Positions 23,015 to 34,457 of a stretch of DNA of 64,000 nucleotides are shown here, piece after piece. The translations under genes and the position numbers were made by a program. The number at the start of each line of letters is the position of its first letter. Position 1 is the first letter of the stretch. Below the pieces are notes generated by a model. The model saw nothing but the letters and a program-made list of their open reading frames with translations, was not told the origin of the DNA and did not search any database. Origin of the DNA: Hydrangea macrophylla (lineage: Eukaryota > Streptophyta > Magnoliopsida > Cornales > Hydrangeaceae); NCBI GenBank assembly GCA_033977485.1, contig CM066982.1, forward strand, positions 14,437,218-14,501,217, read 5' to 3'.

Positions 23015-24300
23015 GTGTCATGCCCTGGACTCATACATGTGAATCTAGGACACGTGGCACTCCACCAAGTTAGGAAAGTAAAAGAAGGAAAACAAGCACA
23101 AATAAAGCTTTGTACTAGACAAATCAAGCCCAAGGGTAAAATGGTCTTTTTAAAATATGGGCAAATTTTATATCAAAAGATAGCCCTTTGAGTCAGGGTT
23201 CCAATGCAAAAAACAGCGCGCGATATCAAACTTTCTAGAAAGAGTTATGCCCGTTTTCGTAAAAGTCAACAGTGCAACAAATTACACGCGGATCGATCCA
23301 ATTTAGTAAAAACCAGCAGAATGTCCCCAAAATGGCCGGATCTATTCACCCCTTAACCTGGATTGATCCAAGTTATGCAGAACTAAATTCCTGCTTCTAA
23401 ACCTCTATTTTTACAAGTTTAAAACATTACCGACCCAAACCAAACCTCATGAACAAGATTCTAAACTTTCAAAACCATATCAAAACCATTTTTAAACTAT
23501 TCTCAAGAGGCTCTAACATGGTTATAAACATTAAAGTAAGATGCATAAGTGATACCATACTCAAACATCCCCAACACATACCCAACCAAGCAAAAACATG
23601 TTCTTATTCCCAAATTCCCAACCAACATATTACAAACTACATAAACAAAAGCATGAAAGGTTTAAACATGTTTCTAAGCTCCGGTTATATCATTCACATA
23701 AGTCTTGGAGCGATAAAACAAGAAACCAACATAAACTACTATGTTATATACATTTCCAACTTAAACCCGTGCAAACTCGGATTACACCAAAATTACAAGT
23801 TTTGCACAAAAACAACTATAAACATGAAGCTACTATATACATGCTCCCAATTCACATCCCCAAAATCTCGCCGTCGTGTTCACCTGGAATGGTTATTCAA
23901 TAACCACAACAATATATAAGCTACATGCTTAGTGAGAGATAACAATCAAGCATACGGATGACATATCAATGTTTAAATTCGTCTCAACATGTAAAAATGA
24001 TCTCCGGATAAGCAAGTATTTCCTCCGCCACTACCCGCAAGTCCGCGACTCCCCCAATAGTCCACGGCACAAGCCAATGAACTACGCCTCACACGTGTGG
24101 TCTAATGCCATTGTCGACAATAAATGGTCGTCACCACGAAACAATCTCATGGAAGATTCATACAAGCTTCCCTTTGACCCCAAATAAGCAACTAAGTATG
24201 ATCATATAAACATAACACCGTGCTTTTCACACAATTACGTCGTACTAGCTAATTAGACGTAATTCTACACCATGAATCATTCATTATAGTCAAACAAGAG
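23015..24300 (-). mobile_element. Inverted, diverged LTR fragment inside C's 5' LTR
   Basis: The reverse complement matches about 38440-39794 of the 3' LTR of C. Shared landmarks include TTTCTAGAAAGAGTTATG, CATCAAAAGATAG-type words, CTTAGTGAGAGA and the GGATCGATCC motif. Divergence is much higher than between the direct parts, so it looks like a fragment of a related family inserted backwards rather than a simple inversion. Its outer edge TGTCATGCCC corresponds to the reverse of the LTR end. Confidence 0.65.
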
Positions 24301-25159
24301 TGATTAGATGTAATTAAATTCTTAAATGAATACTTGTTTTATTGTTTAAAGTTATTATAATGTCATATGTCAGGTAATGGGGACCGGTTTGGGTACCCAT
24401 GTGAGGACATATATGAATACAGTTCATAATTGATAGGTTTAGTAAACAACCTAATAGTATATATGGGACCATGTTTGGAACCCACGCGAAACATAAACTA
24501 AACCCATCTAGAAATATTGGGTAGTTATCGAAATTAAATTGGGGGTTTCATAATAAAGCTTAAGAAAGTTTGGGGGTAAAAATGAAATTTGAGGAAAAAG
24601 AGATGCATATCTCTTTAGTGAGTCATTTGGTGACTCATTTCATATTCATAACAGAATGAAAAGGGGAGAGACACATAAAAGGAGAGTTTGGAGAGAGAGA
24701 GGAAGAAGAAATGGGTTTCTCTGACGACATTTGATGTCGTTGCTTCACCGTCCGGCGTCAGATTTGCGAATCGAGACCACATTTGGACTCATGGAGGTAA
24801 GAGGGTCACATTAACATCTTTTAATCAGTTTCGGTAACATTTTTTTGGCAACCATTCTTGATTGATAACTCTTAGTATGTCAAAACTATTTAGGATTATC
24901 ACCAGTTAGGAAATTGAGTTAGAATTGGCAAGATTTGGAAAAATCTAGGTTTAATTGGCTAATAATCTGAAGAGGTGAGTATTCTAATCCCAAAACTGGG
25001 TGTTTAGATATGTCAATGTGATAATTATGATTTTATGTTGATGAATTTGGAGTAAAGCATGTTAATTATGTGTAACTTGCCATTTTATATGCCTAGTTGC
25101 TTATATGCTTATATGGATCAAAGGGAAGTCAAGTAGTGGCCATCATTCATAGGTCCCAT

Positions 25160-26652
25160 GTGCCCTCAAACCATTAGTTTATGTATGAAATAGCATTTTA
25201 ATATATGGATATCAGTTTTACATTTCATTATGTATGTCTCTTTCATGAGATGATTATCAATCCTTAAGTATCATAGTAGGTAATTCGTGTGTGTATGAGA
25301 TACATACAAGTGAGATATGAATTACTATTCTTTGATACTTAAAGCATGTCACAGTGGATGATGAGGCTGGATATCTCATCAGGTATACACTGTATCATAA
25401 TTAACTACCATTGGATGAAGTGACTAATCTCAATCACTAGAGTGTCACTCTTAGTTAATATGCTAGTGCTTATAGTGCATTGACGGACCTGAGCTTTCCT
25501 ATTGACACTTAATGCTGTCAAACAGTCAATAGGAACTCATAACTTGTATAAGGTTCGTGTTCTTAATCTTGCGATGATTATGAACACAGACTGTGGATAT
25601 GGATGCTTTGACTTACCAATCACTGAGGTCTACAGAAGATCAACACTTGGGTATCTTGGGTATGTCATGTTCATAGGGTTGTGAACATATATTGTCAATA
25701 TAGAATCTACCCTCTGTTTCAGAGTAAGCATTCCCTTGAGAATGTCACCAAGTCGATTACTGAGTACTGCAGTCTTGTTGATAAGAGTTATCAACATGTT
25801 TGGTAATCATGAGAGGTGAATGGGACTCAAGGAATACAAGATGTAATCATGATTCAGGTTGACAGTAACAGTTATCTGACTACCTGAATATGATTACGAA
25901 TGCTGAAGGTAGAGGGACATTAGTACAACATATAAGTCTAGTTATCGCTTCGATATGTTCTTTTGCGTTGGAGTTCAGTTATCGTTTTATAGTGGAGTAA
26001 ACGTTAACTGACCAGTTAGTTAGTTTGCTGATCAAAGAGTTTGATCACGGTAATTAACATACTGGTCTGAGCCAACAATAAAGAGTCTAGGAAGTCCCAC
26101 TCTTAGCTCTGCTAGGATACTTGGAAAGACACATGAGGAAGTTGTTAAGACAAGTTCGATCGATTGAAGTATGTTTGATCGATTGAAGTCTTGGCAGTCT
26201 CGATCGATCGATCGAGAATAGTTTGATCGATCGAAGGTTCGATCGATCGAACCTCTTCGATCGCTCGAAGTGTAGGTCGGTTCTGGAAATCTATAATTAG
26301 GGCAGCTGTATTCTGGAATGTGAGTTCGTCATTTTTATTAACCAGACGCTACAGAAACTGTTTTAGTCTTCCAAAACCTTCCTATCCTCTATATTAGAGA
26401 TCCCACCATCTCTAGTCTTTCCGGCAGGCATCCGTAGGAGACATAAGGGTGAAGACAACCTAGTGGAGGCTGCTGCATCACCAAGGTTGAAGATATCAGA
26501 ATTGGGTTCAAGACATAAAGTTATAATCTTGTCCCCTCTTGTGCGCATTTATAGAATTGACGGGTAGTAGATTCCGGCATGCCAATAAAGTTTTATAACT
26601 TGACTTTTTTGCTGCGCATTTAAACTTTTAATTTAAACCATTTTTTCCATCA
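25160..26652 (+). mobile_element. 5' LTR of copia D
   Basis: Starts GTGCCCTCAAACC without the TGTTGGGTTT start kept in copy E, and ends TTTTTCCATCA before the PBS. It carries a cluster of GATCGATCGA palindromes at 26154-26270. Confidence 0.85.
26154..26270. repeat. TCGATCGATCGA palindrome cluster, D 5' LTR
   Basis: About six copies of TTCGATCGATCGAA or one-base variants occur in 117 bp. The same cluster stands at 32814-32928 and 60692-60807 in the other LTRs of the family. Confidence 0.9.
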
Positions 26653-26654
26653 AT

Positions 26655-26667
26655 TGGTATCAGAGCC
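26655..26667 (+). other. Primer-binding site of copia D
   Basis: TGGTATCAGAGCC, the standard initiator tRNA-Met PBS, 2 nt after the LTR. Confidence 0.9.
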
Positions 26668-28278
26668 ACGCTCGTTTAGATCTATAGATGTGTTTTGGAA
26701 CACTAGTTTTGATTTGCATGTAGATTTTAGGACTGTTTTCAAAACTGCATCTTCACAGATCTATTTCTGTAGCGTTATCACAGCAGAATATAAATCTGTG
26801 ATTGCATTGGATGTATGTTGGATTCGATCGATCGAAGATGCTCTGTGCTCAAGCGATCGAACTGGTTTCGATCGATCGAGACAGATTCTCTGTCATGTTG
26901 TTTGTTTCATAGTTTTAAATATTTTAAAAATTATATGCTTTAATTTTAAATTATTCTGTAAATTTATCCAAATCATTCTGTGAAATAGAAAGTTCAAGCA
27001 ATTGAACAATGTTCAATCGATCGAAGGTTCGAGCGATCGAACGGTCTTCGATCGATCGAACTGTGACAGTGAAGTTAGATGCTGTTTTAAGTCCTAATTC
27101 AGTAAATAAAGAGTTTATGTACTGTGTGAATCAATTAGCGGTTCCAATTGTTATATATACGTGGATGCATGTATGACTAACCCTTTTGCAGTAATTTAGT
27201 CCGCTATCTCCCATGGCACCAAGATCTATTTAAATTTTGGTATTTGAATGTTTTGAGATTGGTGCATGTTTATTTTATTGGTTTGGTTTTGAAGGCATAT
27301 GTAAAGGGCGGTACGACTTCAATCCTGTGAATAGGAAAGTCGCACCGGTTTCCCTAGCCTTTTATATTATTTTTTTCTAGATTAATTGTAAGCTTCGAAA
27401 GAAGCATAGATTCAATGTAATAGAATTAGAAAATCCATGAAGATGGAGCAAGGAGTCGTTGTCCATGAAGATGGAGCTGGTGGCGATCAAACCAAGAAGA
27501 GGTGGTTCTATGGAGATAGAGCCATGGGAGATAGAGGCATTGTTTGAATGCCTATATTTCATTTTAGTTTTTTGTTTTATGTGCTTGTTTTGTGATTGGC
27601 ATTTAATTATATTGTTACTACTCGCATGCACGTAAAACAAGTTTTCTAAAATAAAATTCAAAAACCGTTTTCAACGCATTAGTAAACATTGGATGTTTAT
27701 GGGTAATGTGTGGAAACACCTTTTCAGAAGCAAAAATCCTTTTCTCATTAAATCTAGTGGGACATGGTCTTAGATATACACACCCACGATCTTCCATTAA
27801 CGGTTCATTGTAAGATGGGTAGTGCATTCTGTGTCAACTCGCCAGGGGTGATCATTCCATACGGAGGGTGCATTACTCATTGGTTACTAGATGTGAACTT
27901 CCTTTGATAGGATCAATCAAACGTGTTAGAGGGTGACCACCACACGGAGGCGCTACTTGAGACGGTTGTGATTGGATCCTAGTTAATGGTACACACTAGC
28001 TAAGCTATGGATAAGGGATCCCACACGGGGCATTATTCATAAACTTAGAGATCAAAAGGGATCAGGAGTCATAACTTGTTTTGCAAGAGTTACATAGCAG
28101 ACAAATCATGATTAATTGAAAGACCGAATATTGACCAACACACGGAGGCTTTATTCTTTTGTTTCGATATTCCGGCGACTTTGTTTTAAAATAAGAGTTT
28201 TTAAAGGATTCTTTTATTTCAAACTGTCAAATTCTGATATCCATATTTATTTTGTTTGTTTGATTTTTAGTAATCATA
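26668..28278 (+). mobile_element. Long untranslated leader of copia D
   Basis: Some 1.6 kb lies between PBS and gag without a gene. Further GATCGATCGA palindromes occur at 26823-26880 and 27011-27060. The matching leader of E is collinear and has more motif copies in the first cluster. Confidence 0.75.
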
Positions 28279-29139
28279 ATGTCTGGATCTGCATTTAGTC
28301 CACTTGCCACCATACTCATTCAAAACAAGTTAACTGGAAATAACTACACTGAATGGAAACGAAACCTTGACATCGTATTAACTGCGGAGGATCACATATA
28401 TGTCCTCACCACCCCATTCCCTGAAGAACCCGCAGCAAATGCTTCGGCAGTTGCCAGACGCGAGTTCGATAAATGGAAGAAGTCGAATAGAATGGTTCGT
28501 TGCTTCATTCTGGCCTCAATGGCTGGTATGTTGCAACACCAATTCCAGTCGAACAATTCCGCCAGTGACATTATCGAATCCCTGAAGAAGATGTTTGGGG
28601 AGCATGGCAGGCCTGCTAGACAGGTAGCTATGCAGAAGATAATGAGTGCTAAGATGTCGGAAGGGACTCCAGTCAAAGAACATATTTTAAAAATGATTGG
28701 TTATTTTAATGAGCTGGAGACCCTAGGTGCCAACATCGATGCACAGACCCAAGTTGATATGATCCTCAACACGCTGTCACCGTCATTCGTTCAATTTAAA
28801 CTAAATTGTAATATGAATAAAATGGATTTTTCAATGAGCGAATTAATGAGTTCTTTACTGGCAGCGGAAGGGGTGATCAAACATGGGGTCAACGTTCTGA
28901 ATGTTGAGAAAAGCGTTTCCTCTTCCCGATCTATGCCGAAAGGAAAGAAAGGGAAGAAGAAAGCTGGCACTGGTGGTTCAAATGTTGGACCGGTTCCTAA
29001 GATTGCAAAATCTAAGGGAAAAGGTAAGGGCAAAGGGAAGGTGGGTGGCTAAGGCAAAGGAAAGTGTTTCCAATGCGGTGAGAAGGGCCACTGGAAGAGG
29101 AACTGTCCAGAACTCTTAGCTACAAGAGTTCAAGGTATG
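28279..29139 (+). pseudogene. Copia D gag
   Basis: ATG 28279 opens 257 codons starting MSGSAFSPLATILIQNKL, the copia gag N-terminus with the NYTEWKRNLDIVLTAEDHIY block. The UBN2-type core follows to about residue 200, then a Lys/Gly-rich basic linker. TAA at 29050 ends the frame where copy E reads CAA (a C-to-T change). Past it the CCHC knuckle CFQCGEKGHWKRNC is intact at 29065-29106. Gag coats the element RNA in the cytoplasm. Confidence 0.9.
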
Positions 29140-31794
29140 ATTGAGTCACATGTGATTGAAGTAAGTTTTATTACGGATATTTCAAACACTTGGTGCATTG
29201 ATTCTGGTGCGACTAACCATATCTGTAATTCGTTGCAGGGGTTCAGATCAACTAGGAAATGCAATGATGGGGAAATCGTGCGGACTCTAGGTTCTAGCGC
29301 AACCGTTTCTGCGGTTGCTATAGGAGTAGTAGTTTTAGAGTTTTTGGATAACAAGACAATAGTTTTATCAGATGTTCTTTACGTTCCTTTGATGAGACGT
29401 AATTTAATTTTAGTTTCAAATTTATCGAATAATGGTTATTCTTTTCATTTTGGAACAGAAGTTGTTATTAAAAGAAATAGTTCTTTTATATGTTCTGGTG
29501 TTAAAACTAATGGCTTGTATGTGATTACTCCCAATATCTCTAAAGACTCTTGTATGGAACTTAATAACTCAATGGTTATTCTTTTCAAGGAACCTTCCAC
29601 TAATCCAACAAGGCTTTGGCACATGAGGCTTGGCCATATCAATCTAAATAGGATTGGCAGACTAGTCAAAGAAGGGGTCTTAGGCAATTTGGTTCTCGAA
29701 CCAATGGAAGTCTGCGAGTCTTGTTTAGAGGGTAAGATAACCAAAAGGTCCTTTTCCTGCAAAGGGCAATAGAACCAATGCATTGTTGGAATTAGTTCAT
29801 ACTGATGTGTGTGGACCAATAAATATTAGAGCAAGGGGTGGTTATGAGTATTTCATAACATTTACTGATGACCACTCTAGGTATGGATATGTGTACCTAA
29901 TGCAGCATAAGTCTGAAGCCTTTGAAAAGTTTAAAGAGTTTAGGGATGAAGTGGAGAAGCAATTGGTGGCACACATATTAAGGCCATTCGATCTGATCGA
30001 GGCGGCGAGTACCTCTCTAATGAGTTTATTGATTACCTCGTACAGAATGGGATTCTGTCACAGTTGACTGCACCTGGTACGCCTCAACAGAACGGTGTAG
30101 CGGAGAGAAGGAATCAGACTCTTTTAGACATGACTAGGTTGATGATGAGTTATTCTGGGTTGCCATTGTTCCTTTGGGGTTATGCTTTGGAAACCGCTGC
30201 ATACATACTAAATCTAATACCAAGCAAATCTGTTCCCAGGACACCATGAGAGATGTGGATTGGGCGCAAGCCTTCTTTACAACATCTCCGAATATGGGGG
30301 TGTCCGGCACATGTGCTGAAAGGAAAGATGAGCAAGTTGGATTCTAGATTAGAGGTATGTTACTTTGTACGGTATCCAAAGGGTACTTATGGATGGTATT
30401 TTTATGATCCAAGAGAATAGAAAGTGTTTGTTAGTACAAATACTGTTTTCTTGGAAGATGATTATATCATGAACCATAAACCTAAGGGAAGGATAGATCT
30501 TAGAGAGATAGAAGGAGAGCCCTCAGTCCAACCCGCAGATAATAACGATGTAAATCAAGAAAAACACCACTTCTTCACCTATTTCTGTACCAGTACCTCG
30601 TCGTAGTGGGAGGATTATCAGTCAACCTGATATATACATGTTCTTAGGAGAAGTTTTTGAAGCTGTCTTCATGGAATCTGAATATGATCCTGCCACATAC
30701 GAAGAGGCAATGGCTGATGTTGATTCAGTTCATTGGGTTAAAGCTATGAAGGCTGAATTGGAATCTATGGATTCTAATCAGGTTTGGGATCTTGTAGAAT
30801 TTCCAGCCAATATTAAACCAATTGGTTGCAAGTGGGTCTACAAGAGGAAAAGAGGATCTGATGGAAAGGTTGAGACCTTTAAGGCTAGGCTTGTAGCAAA
30901 AGGTTATACTCAGAGGGAGGGCATTGACTATGAGGAAACCTTCTCGTCGGTAGCCATGCTCAAGTCCATCAGAATACTCTTATCCATTGTTGCATGCCTA
31001 GATTATAAGATCTGGCAGATGGACGTCAAGATTGCATTCTTGAATGGCAATCTTGAGGAGGACATCTATATGCAGCAACCAGAAGGGTTCATAGCTGGTC
31101 AGAAAGGTAACTTGGTATGCAAGTTGCAAAAGTCCATTTATGGGCTTAAGCAGACATCCAGGAGTTGGAACATCCAATTTGACCAAGCCGTCAAGTCGTT
31201 TGGTTCATACAGAATCTAGATGAACCTTGTGTATACAAGAAGTGTGAAGGGAAGGTGGTGGCTTTTCTTTTGCTTTACATTGACGACATTCTACTCATTG
31301 GAAATAATGTAGCGGTATATACTGACTCGGACTTTATGTCTGATAAAGATTCGAGGAAGTCAACATCCGGACATCTCTTTTCCTTGGGAGGTGGTGCTGT
31401 CAGTTAGAGGAGCATTAAGTAGAAATGCATTGCAAACTCAACTACAGAAGCTGAGTATGTGGCTACTTGTGAAGCCGCAAAGGAAGCTGTTTGGCTCAAG
31501 AAGTTCCTTATGGAACTCGAGGTGGTACCAGCGTCGCTGTCACCTATTACGCTTTATTATGATAATAGTGGGACAGTGGCTAAGTCCAAGGAGCCAAGAA
31601 ACCACGGAAAGGGGAAGCACGTAGAGCGGAAATATCATCTTATCCGAGATATTGTTCAACGTGGAGATGAGACTGTCACCAAGATTGCCACCGCAGACAA
31701 TCTTGCTGATCCGTTTACAAAGGCCTTACCACATAAGGTCTTTGATCGTCATCTAGATAGTCTAGGTCTCAGATGTAATCCTGTATGGTTGTGA
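29140..31794 (+). pseudogene. Copia D pol (protease, integrase, RT, RNase H)
   Basis: Domains in order: protease with intact WCIDSGATNHIC (Asp-Ser-Gly at 29200-29208); pre-integrase LWHMRLGHINLNRI; integrase HTDVCGPI...FTDDHSRYGYVY, with a frameshift at about 29770 and another near 29975, then [20 protein letters not shown]; stops at 30247 (TGA) and 30418; RT from about 30680 with WVYKRKRGSDGKVETFKARL, QMDVKIAFLNGNLEEDIYMQ, then LLYIDDILLIGN near 31275-31307. Just after YIDD a deletion joins RT to RNase H (AVYTDSDFMSDKDSRKSTSG), removing the RT thumb and connection. RNase H ends LGLRCNPVWL. It cannot work as it stands. Confidence 0.9.
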
Positions 31795-31797
31795 GTG

Positions 31798-31807
31798 CAA
31801 GTGGGAG
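31798..31807 (+). other. Polypurine tract of copia D
   Basis: GCAAGTGGGAG-type tract between the RNase H stop and the 3' LTR. Confidence 0.65.
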
Positions 31808-31809
31808 TT

Positions 31810-33309
31810 TTTTGGGTTTGTGCCCTCAAACCATTACTTTATGTATGACATAGTATTTTAATATATGGATATCAGTTTTACATTTCATTATGTATGTTTC
31901 TTTCATGAGATGATTATCAATCCTTAAGTATCATAGTAGATAATTTGTGTGTGTATGAGATACATACAAGTGAGATATGAATTACTATTCTTTGATACTT
32001 AAAGCATGTCACAGTGGATGATGAGGCTGGACATCTCATCAAGTATACACTATAGCATAATTAACTACCATTGGATGGAGTGACTAATCTCAATCACTAG
32101 AGTGTCACTCTTAGTTAATATGCTAGTGCTTATAGTGCATTGACGGACCTGAGCTTTCCTATTGACACTTAATGTTGTCAAACAGTCAATAGGAACTCAT
32201 AACTTGTATAAGGTACGTGTTCTTAATCTTGCGACGATTATGAACACAGACTGTGGATATGGCTACTTTGACTTACCAATCAGTGAGGTCTACAGAAGAT
32301 CAACACCTGGGTATCTTGGGTATGTCATGTTCATAGGGTTGTGAACATATATTGTCAAGACAGAATCTACCCTCTGTTTCAGAGTAAGCATTCCCTTGAG
32401 AATGTCACCAAGTCGATTACTGAGTACTGCAGTCTTGTTGATAAGAGTTATCAACATGTTTGGTAATCAAGAGAGGTGAATAGGACTTAAGGAATACAAG
32501 AAGTAATCATGATTCAGGTTGACAGTAACAGTTATCCGACTACCTGAATATGATTACGAATGCTGAAGGTAGAGGGACATTAGTACAACATACAAGTCTA
32601 GTTATCGCTTCGGATATGTTTTTTTGCGTTGGAGTTCAGTTATCGTTTTATAGTGGAGTAAACGTTAACTGACCAGTTAGTTAGTTTGCTGATCAAAGAG
32701 TTTGATCACGCTAATTAACAAACTGGTCTGAGCCAACAATAAAGAGCCTAGGAGGTCCCACTCTTAGCTCCGCCAGGATACTTGGAAAGACACATGAGGA
32801 AGTTGTCAAGACAAGTTCGATCGATTGAAGTATGTTCGATCGATTGAAGCCTTGGCAGTCTCGATCGATCGAGAATAGTTCGATCGATCGAAGGTTCGAT
32901 CGATCGAACCTCTTTAATCGCTCGAAGTATAGGTCAGTTCTGGAAATCTATAAATAGGGCAGCTGCGTTCTGGAATGTGAGTTCGTCGTTTTTATTAACC
33001 AGATGCTGCAGAAATTGTTTTAGTCTTCTAAAACCTTCCTATCCTCTATATTAGAGATCCCACCATCTCTAGTCTTTCCGGCAAGAATCCGCAGGAGACA
33101 TAAGGGTGAAGACAACCTAGTGGAGGCTGCTGCATCACCAAGGTTGAAGATATTAGAATTGGGTTCAAGACATAAAGGTATAATCTTGTCCCCTCTTGTG
33201 CGCATCTATAGAATTGACGGGTAGTAGATTCCGGCATACCAATAAAGTTTTATAACTTGACTTTTCCGCTGTGCGTTTAAACTTTTAATTTAAACCATTT
33301 TTTCCATCA
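31810..33309 (+). mobile_element. 3' LTR of copia D
   Basis: Begins TTTTGGGTTTGTGCC (family start TGTTGGG, so TG has become TT) and ends CCATCA. The palindrome cluster lies at 32814-32928. Confidence 0.85.
32814..32928. repeat. TCGATCGATCGA palindrome cluster, D 3' LTR
   Basis: Same arrangement as in the 5' LTR with small differences in copy length. One motif (TTTAATCGCTCGAAG) is degraded. Confidence 0.9.
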
Positions 33310-33410
33310 GTCTAATTCATGCTTTTCTAGTAATTTGAGGTTGATTTAGTGCCTTAGCTTTGTTGCATGTATCCTAATCTGCCCGAGGCGGGTTGGGGTC
33401 TGACGATTTT

Positions 33411-33422
33411 TGGTATCAGAGC
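33411..33422 (+). other. Primer-binding site of gypsy C
   Basis: TGGTATCAGAGC follows the 5' LTR end by 5 nt, an initiator tRNA-Met PBS as used by plant chromoviruses. Confidence 0.8.
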
Positions 33423-34156
33423 AATAGGCTAGAGCCTTGGGGACGAGTGACGAATATAAAGTATAAAAAAATCATAAAATGATGCGTAGTTATGAAGATC
33501 ATGAATACACATTTATTTAGCATGCTTAAAAGTTGTTTAGCATGCATAACTTGTTATTTATGGTAACATGATGTAAATGATTATGAGGATGCCAGGCTTA
33601 ATTGTCTGGTAGTAATAGAATCGAAAAAAAAAAAGAGAAGACAAACATACAATCAAGTGTGGAACGGGTAAAAAAGTTGTGGAAGAAGCACAAGAAACTT
33701 CAAATCTAGAGGTAAGAACGGAACCACCAGTTATAGAACAGTTTCTAAAAGAGTTTCGACAATGTCATAAGGGTTCGGGGAAAATTCAAAGTGAAAGTTG
33801 AGATAAGCTTAACTGACCAAATGGGGAGCTCATTGGTAAGTGGTGTTCCAAAAGTAAAGAGGATGCATTGTATAATGTGTAAGAAGCAACATTGGGGTGT
33901 ATGTTACATGATCTGTTATGCTTGTAGGCAACTTGGGCACCTTGCGAAGAATTGTCCAAATAGGGGTACAGGGTTCAGGGGTAATTGTTATGAATGTGTT
34001 CAATGGGACTACTGGATATAAGACTGTTTTAATAAAGGCAATAGGGTCCAAGCTTTTCGACATCTAAGACTACCTCGAAATTCATCCAATCGCCAATGGG
34101 GTTAGAACCACAAGAAGATAGAAGTTCTTAACTTATGTTTGAGTCACCATAGACAA

Positions 34157-34457
34157 TGTTGAAGCTTGATATACATTGTTGGGCCCATTCTCTAATAGCT
34201 TAAGCTTTTGGAGTAGTTGGTAACTTAACATGGTATCAGAGCCTTGTTTGTGGGAGGTCCTGGGTTTGACTCTCCATCCCCGCTTTAGTGTGTATATTTG
34301 CACTTTGTTATTTGTTTCCATGTACTATGATGGAGTTTGGTTTGTTTTCTCTCCACGTGTAAGTCGGGGTTGCACCTGAAGGGTGTTGAAGCTTGATATA
34401 CATTGTTGGGCCCATTCTCTAACAGCTTAAGCTTTTGGAGTAGTTGGTAACTTAATA
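34157..34457 (+). mobile_element. 301-bp TRIM (miniature LTR retrotransposon)
   Basis: Two 74-bp LTRs (34157-34230 and 34384-34457) start TGTTGAAGCTTGATATAC and differ at a few bases. The first is followed at once by the PBS TGGTATCAGAGCC (34231-34243). A polypurine-like CACCTGAAGGG precedes the second. Flanks GACAA (34152-34156) and GACAG (34458-34462) are a 5-bp TSD with one mismatch. There is no coding capacity, so mobilisation would depend on another element's enzymes. Near the lower size limit known for LTR elements. Confidence 0.85.

Larger units (their letters stand above)
25160..33309 (+). mobile_element. Ty1/copia element D, nested in C
   Basis: Two LTRs of about 1.49-1.50 kb (25160-26652 and 31810-33309), a PBS, a leader, gag, protease, integrase, RT, RNase H and a PPT occur in copia order. 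The 5' LTR lacks about 10 bp of its start compared with the copy at 59684, and no target duplication is visible. The host LTR lacks 1.1 kb at the junction, so insertion was followed by deletion or recombination. In the first 270 bp the two LTRs differ by roughly 4% by eye. Confidence 0.85.
22824..33405 (+). mobile_element. 5' LTR of C, rearranged and split
   Basis: Pieces matching the 3' LTR are 22824-23010, about 24300-25159 and 33310-33405. Between the first two lies an inverted related LTR fragment; between the last two lies copia D. The stretch matching 38560-39697 of the 3' LTR is missing in direct orientation. The end reads TGACG where the 3' LTR has TGACA. Confidence 0.75.

Noticed and set aside
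23449..24187. 156-codon and neighbouring frames
   Set aside because: The region is an inverted fragment of a gypsy LTR, so the frames are fortuitous.
25502..25684. 60-codon frame (MTLNAVKQSIGTHNLYKV...) present in all three LTRs of the D/E family (also 32162-32344, 60039-60221)
   Set aside because: The LTR copies are similar throughout, so conservation of the frame adds no evidence. It lies in the U3 part upstream of the TATA-like box and has no recognisable domain.
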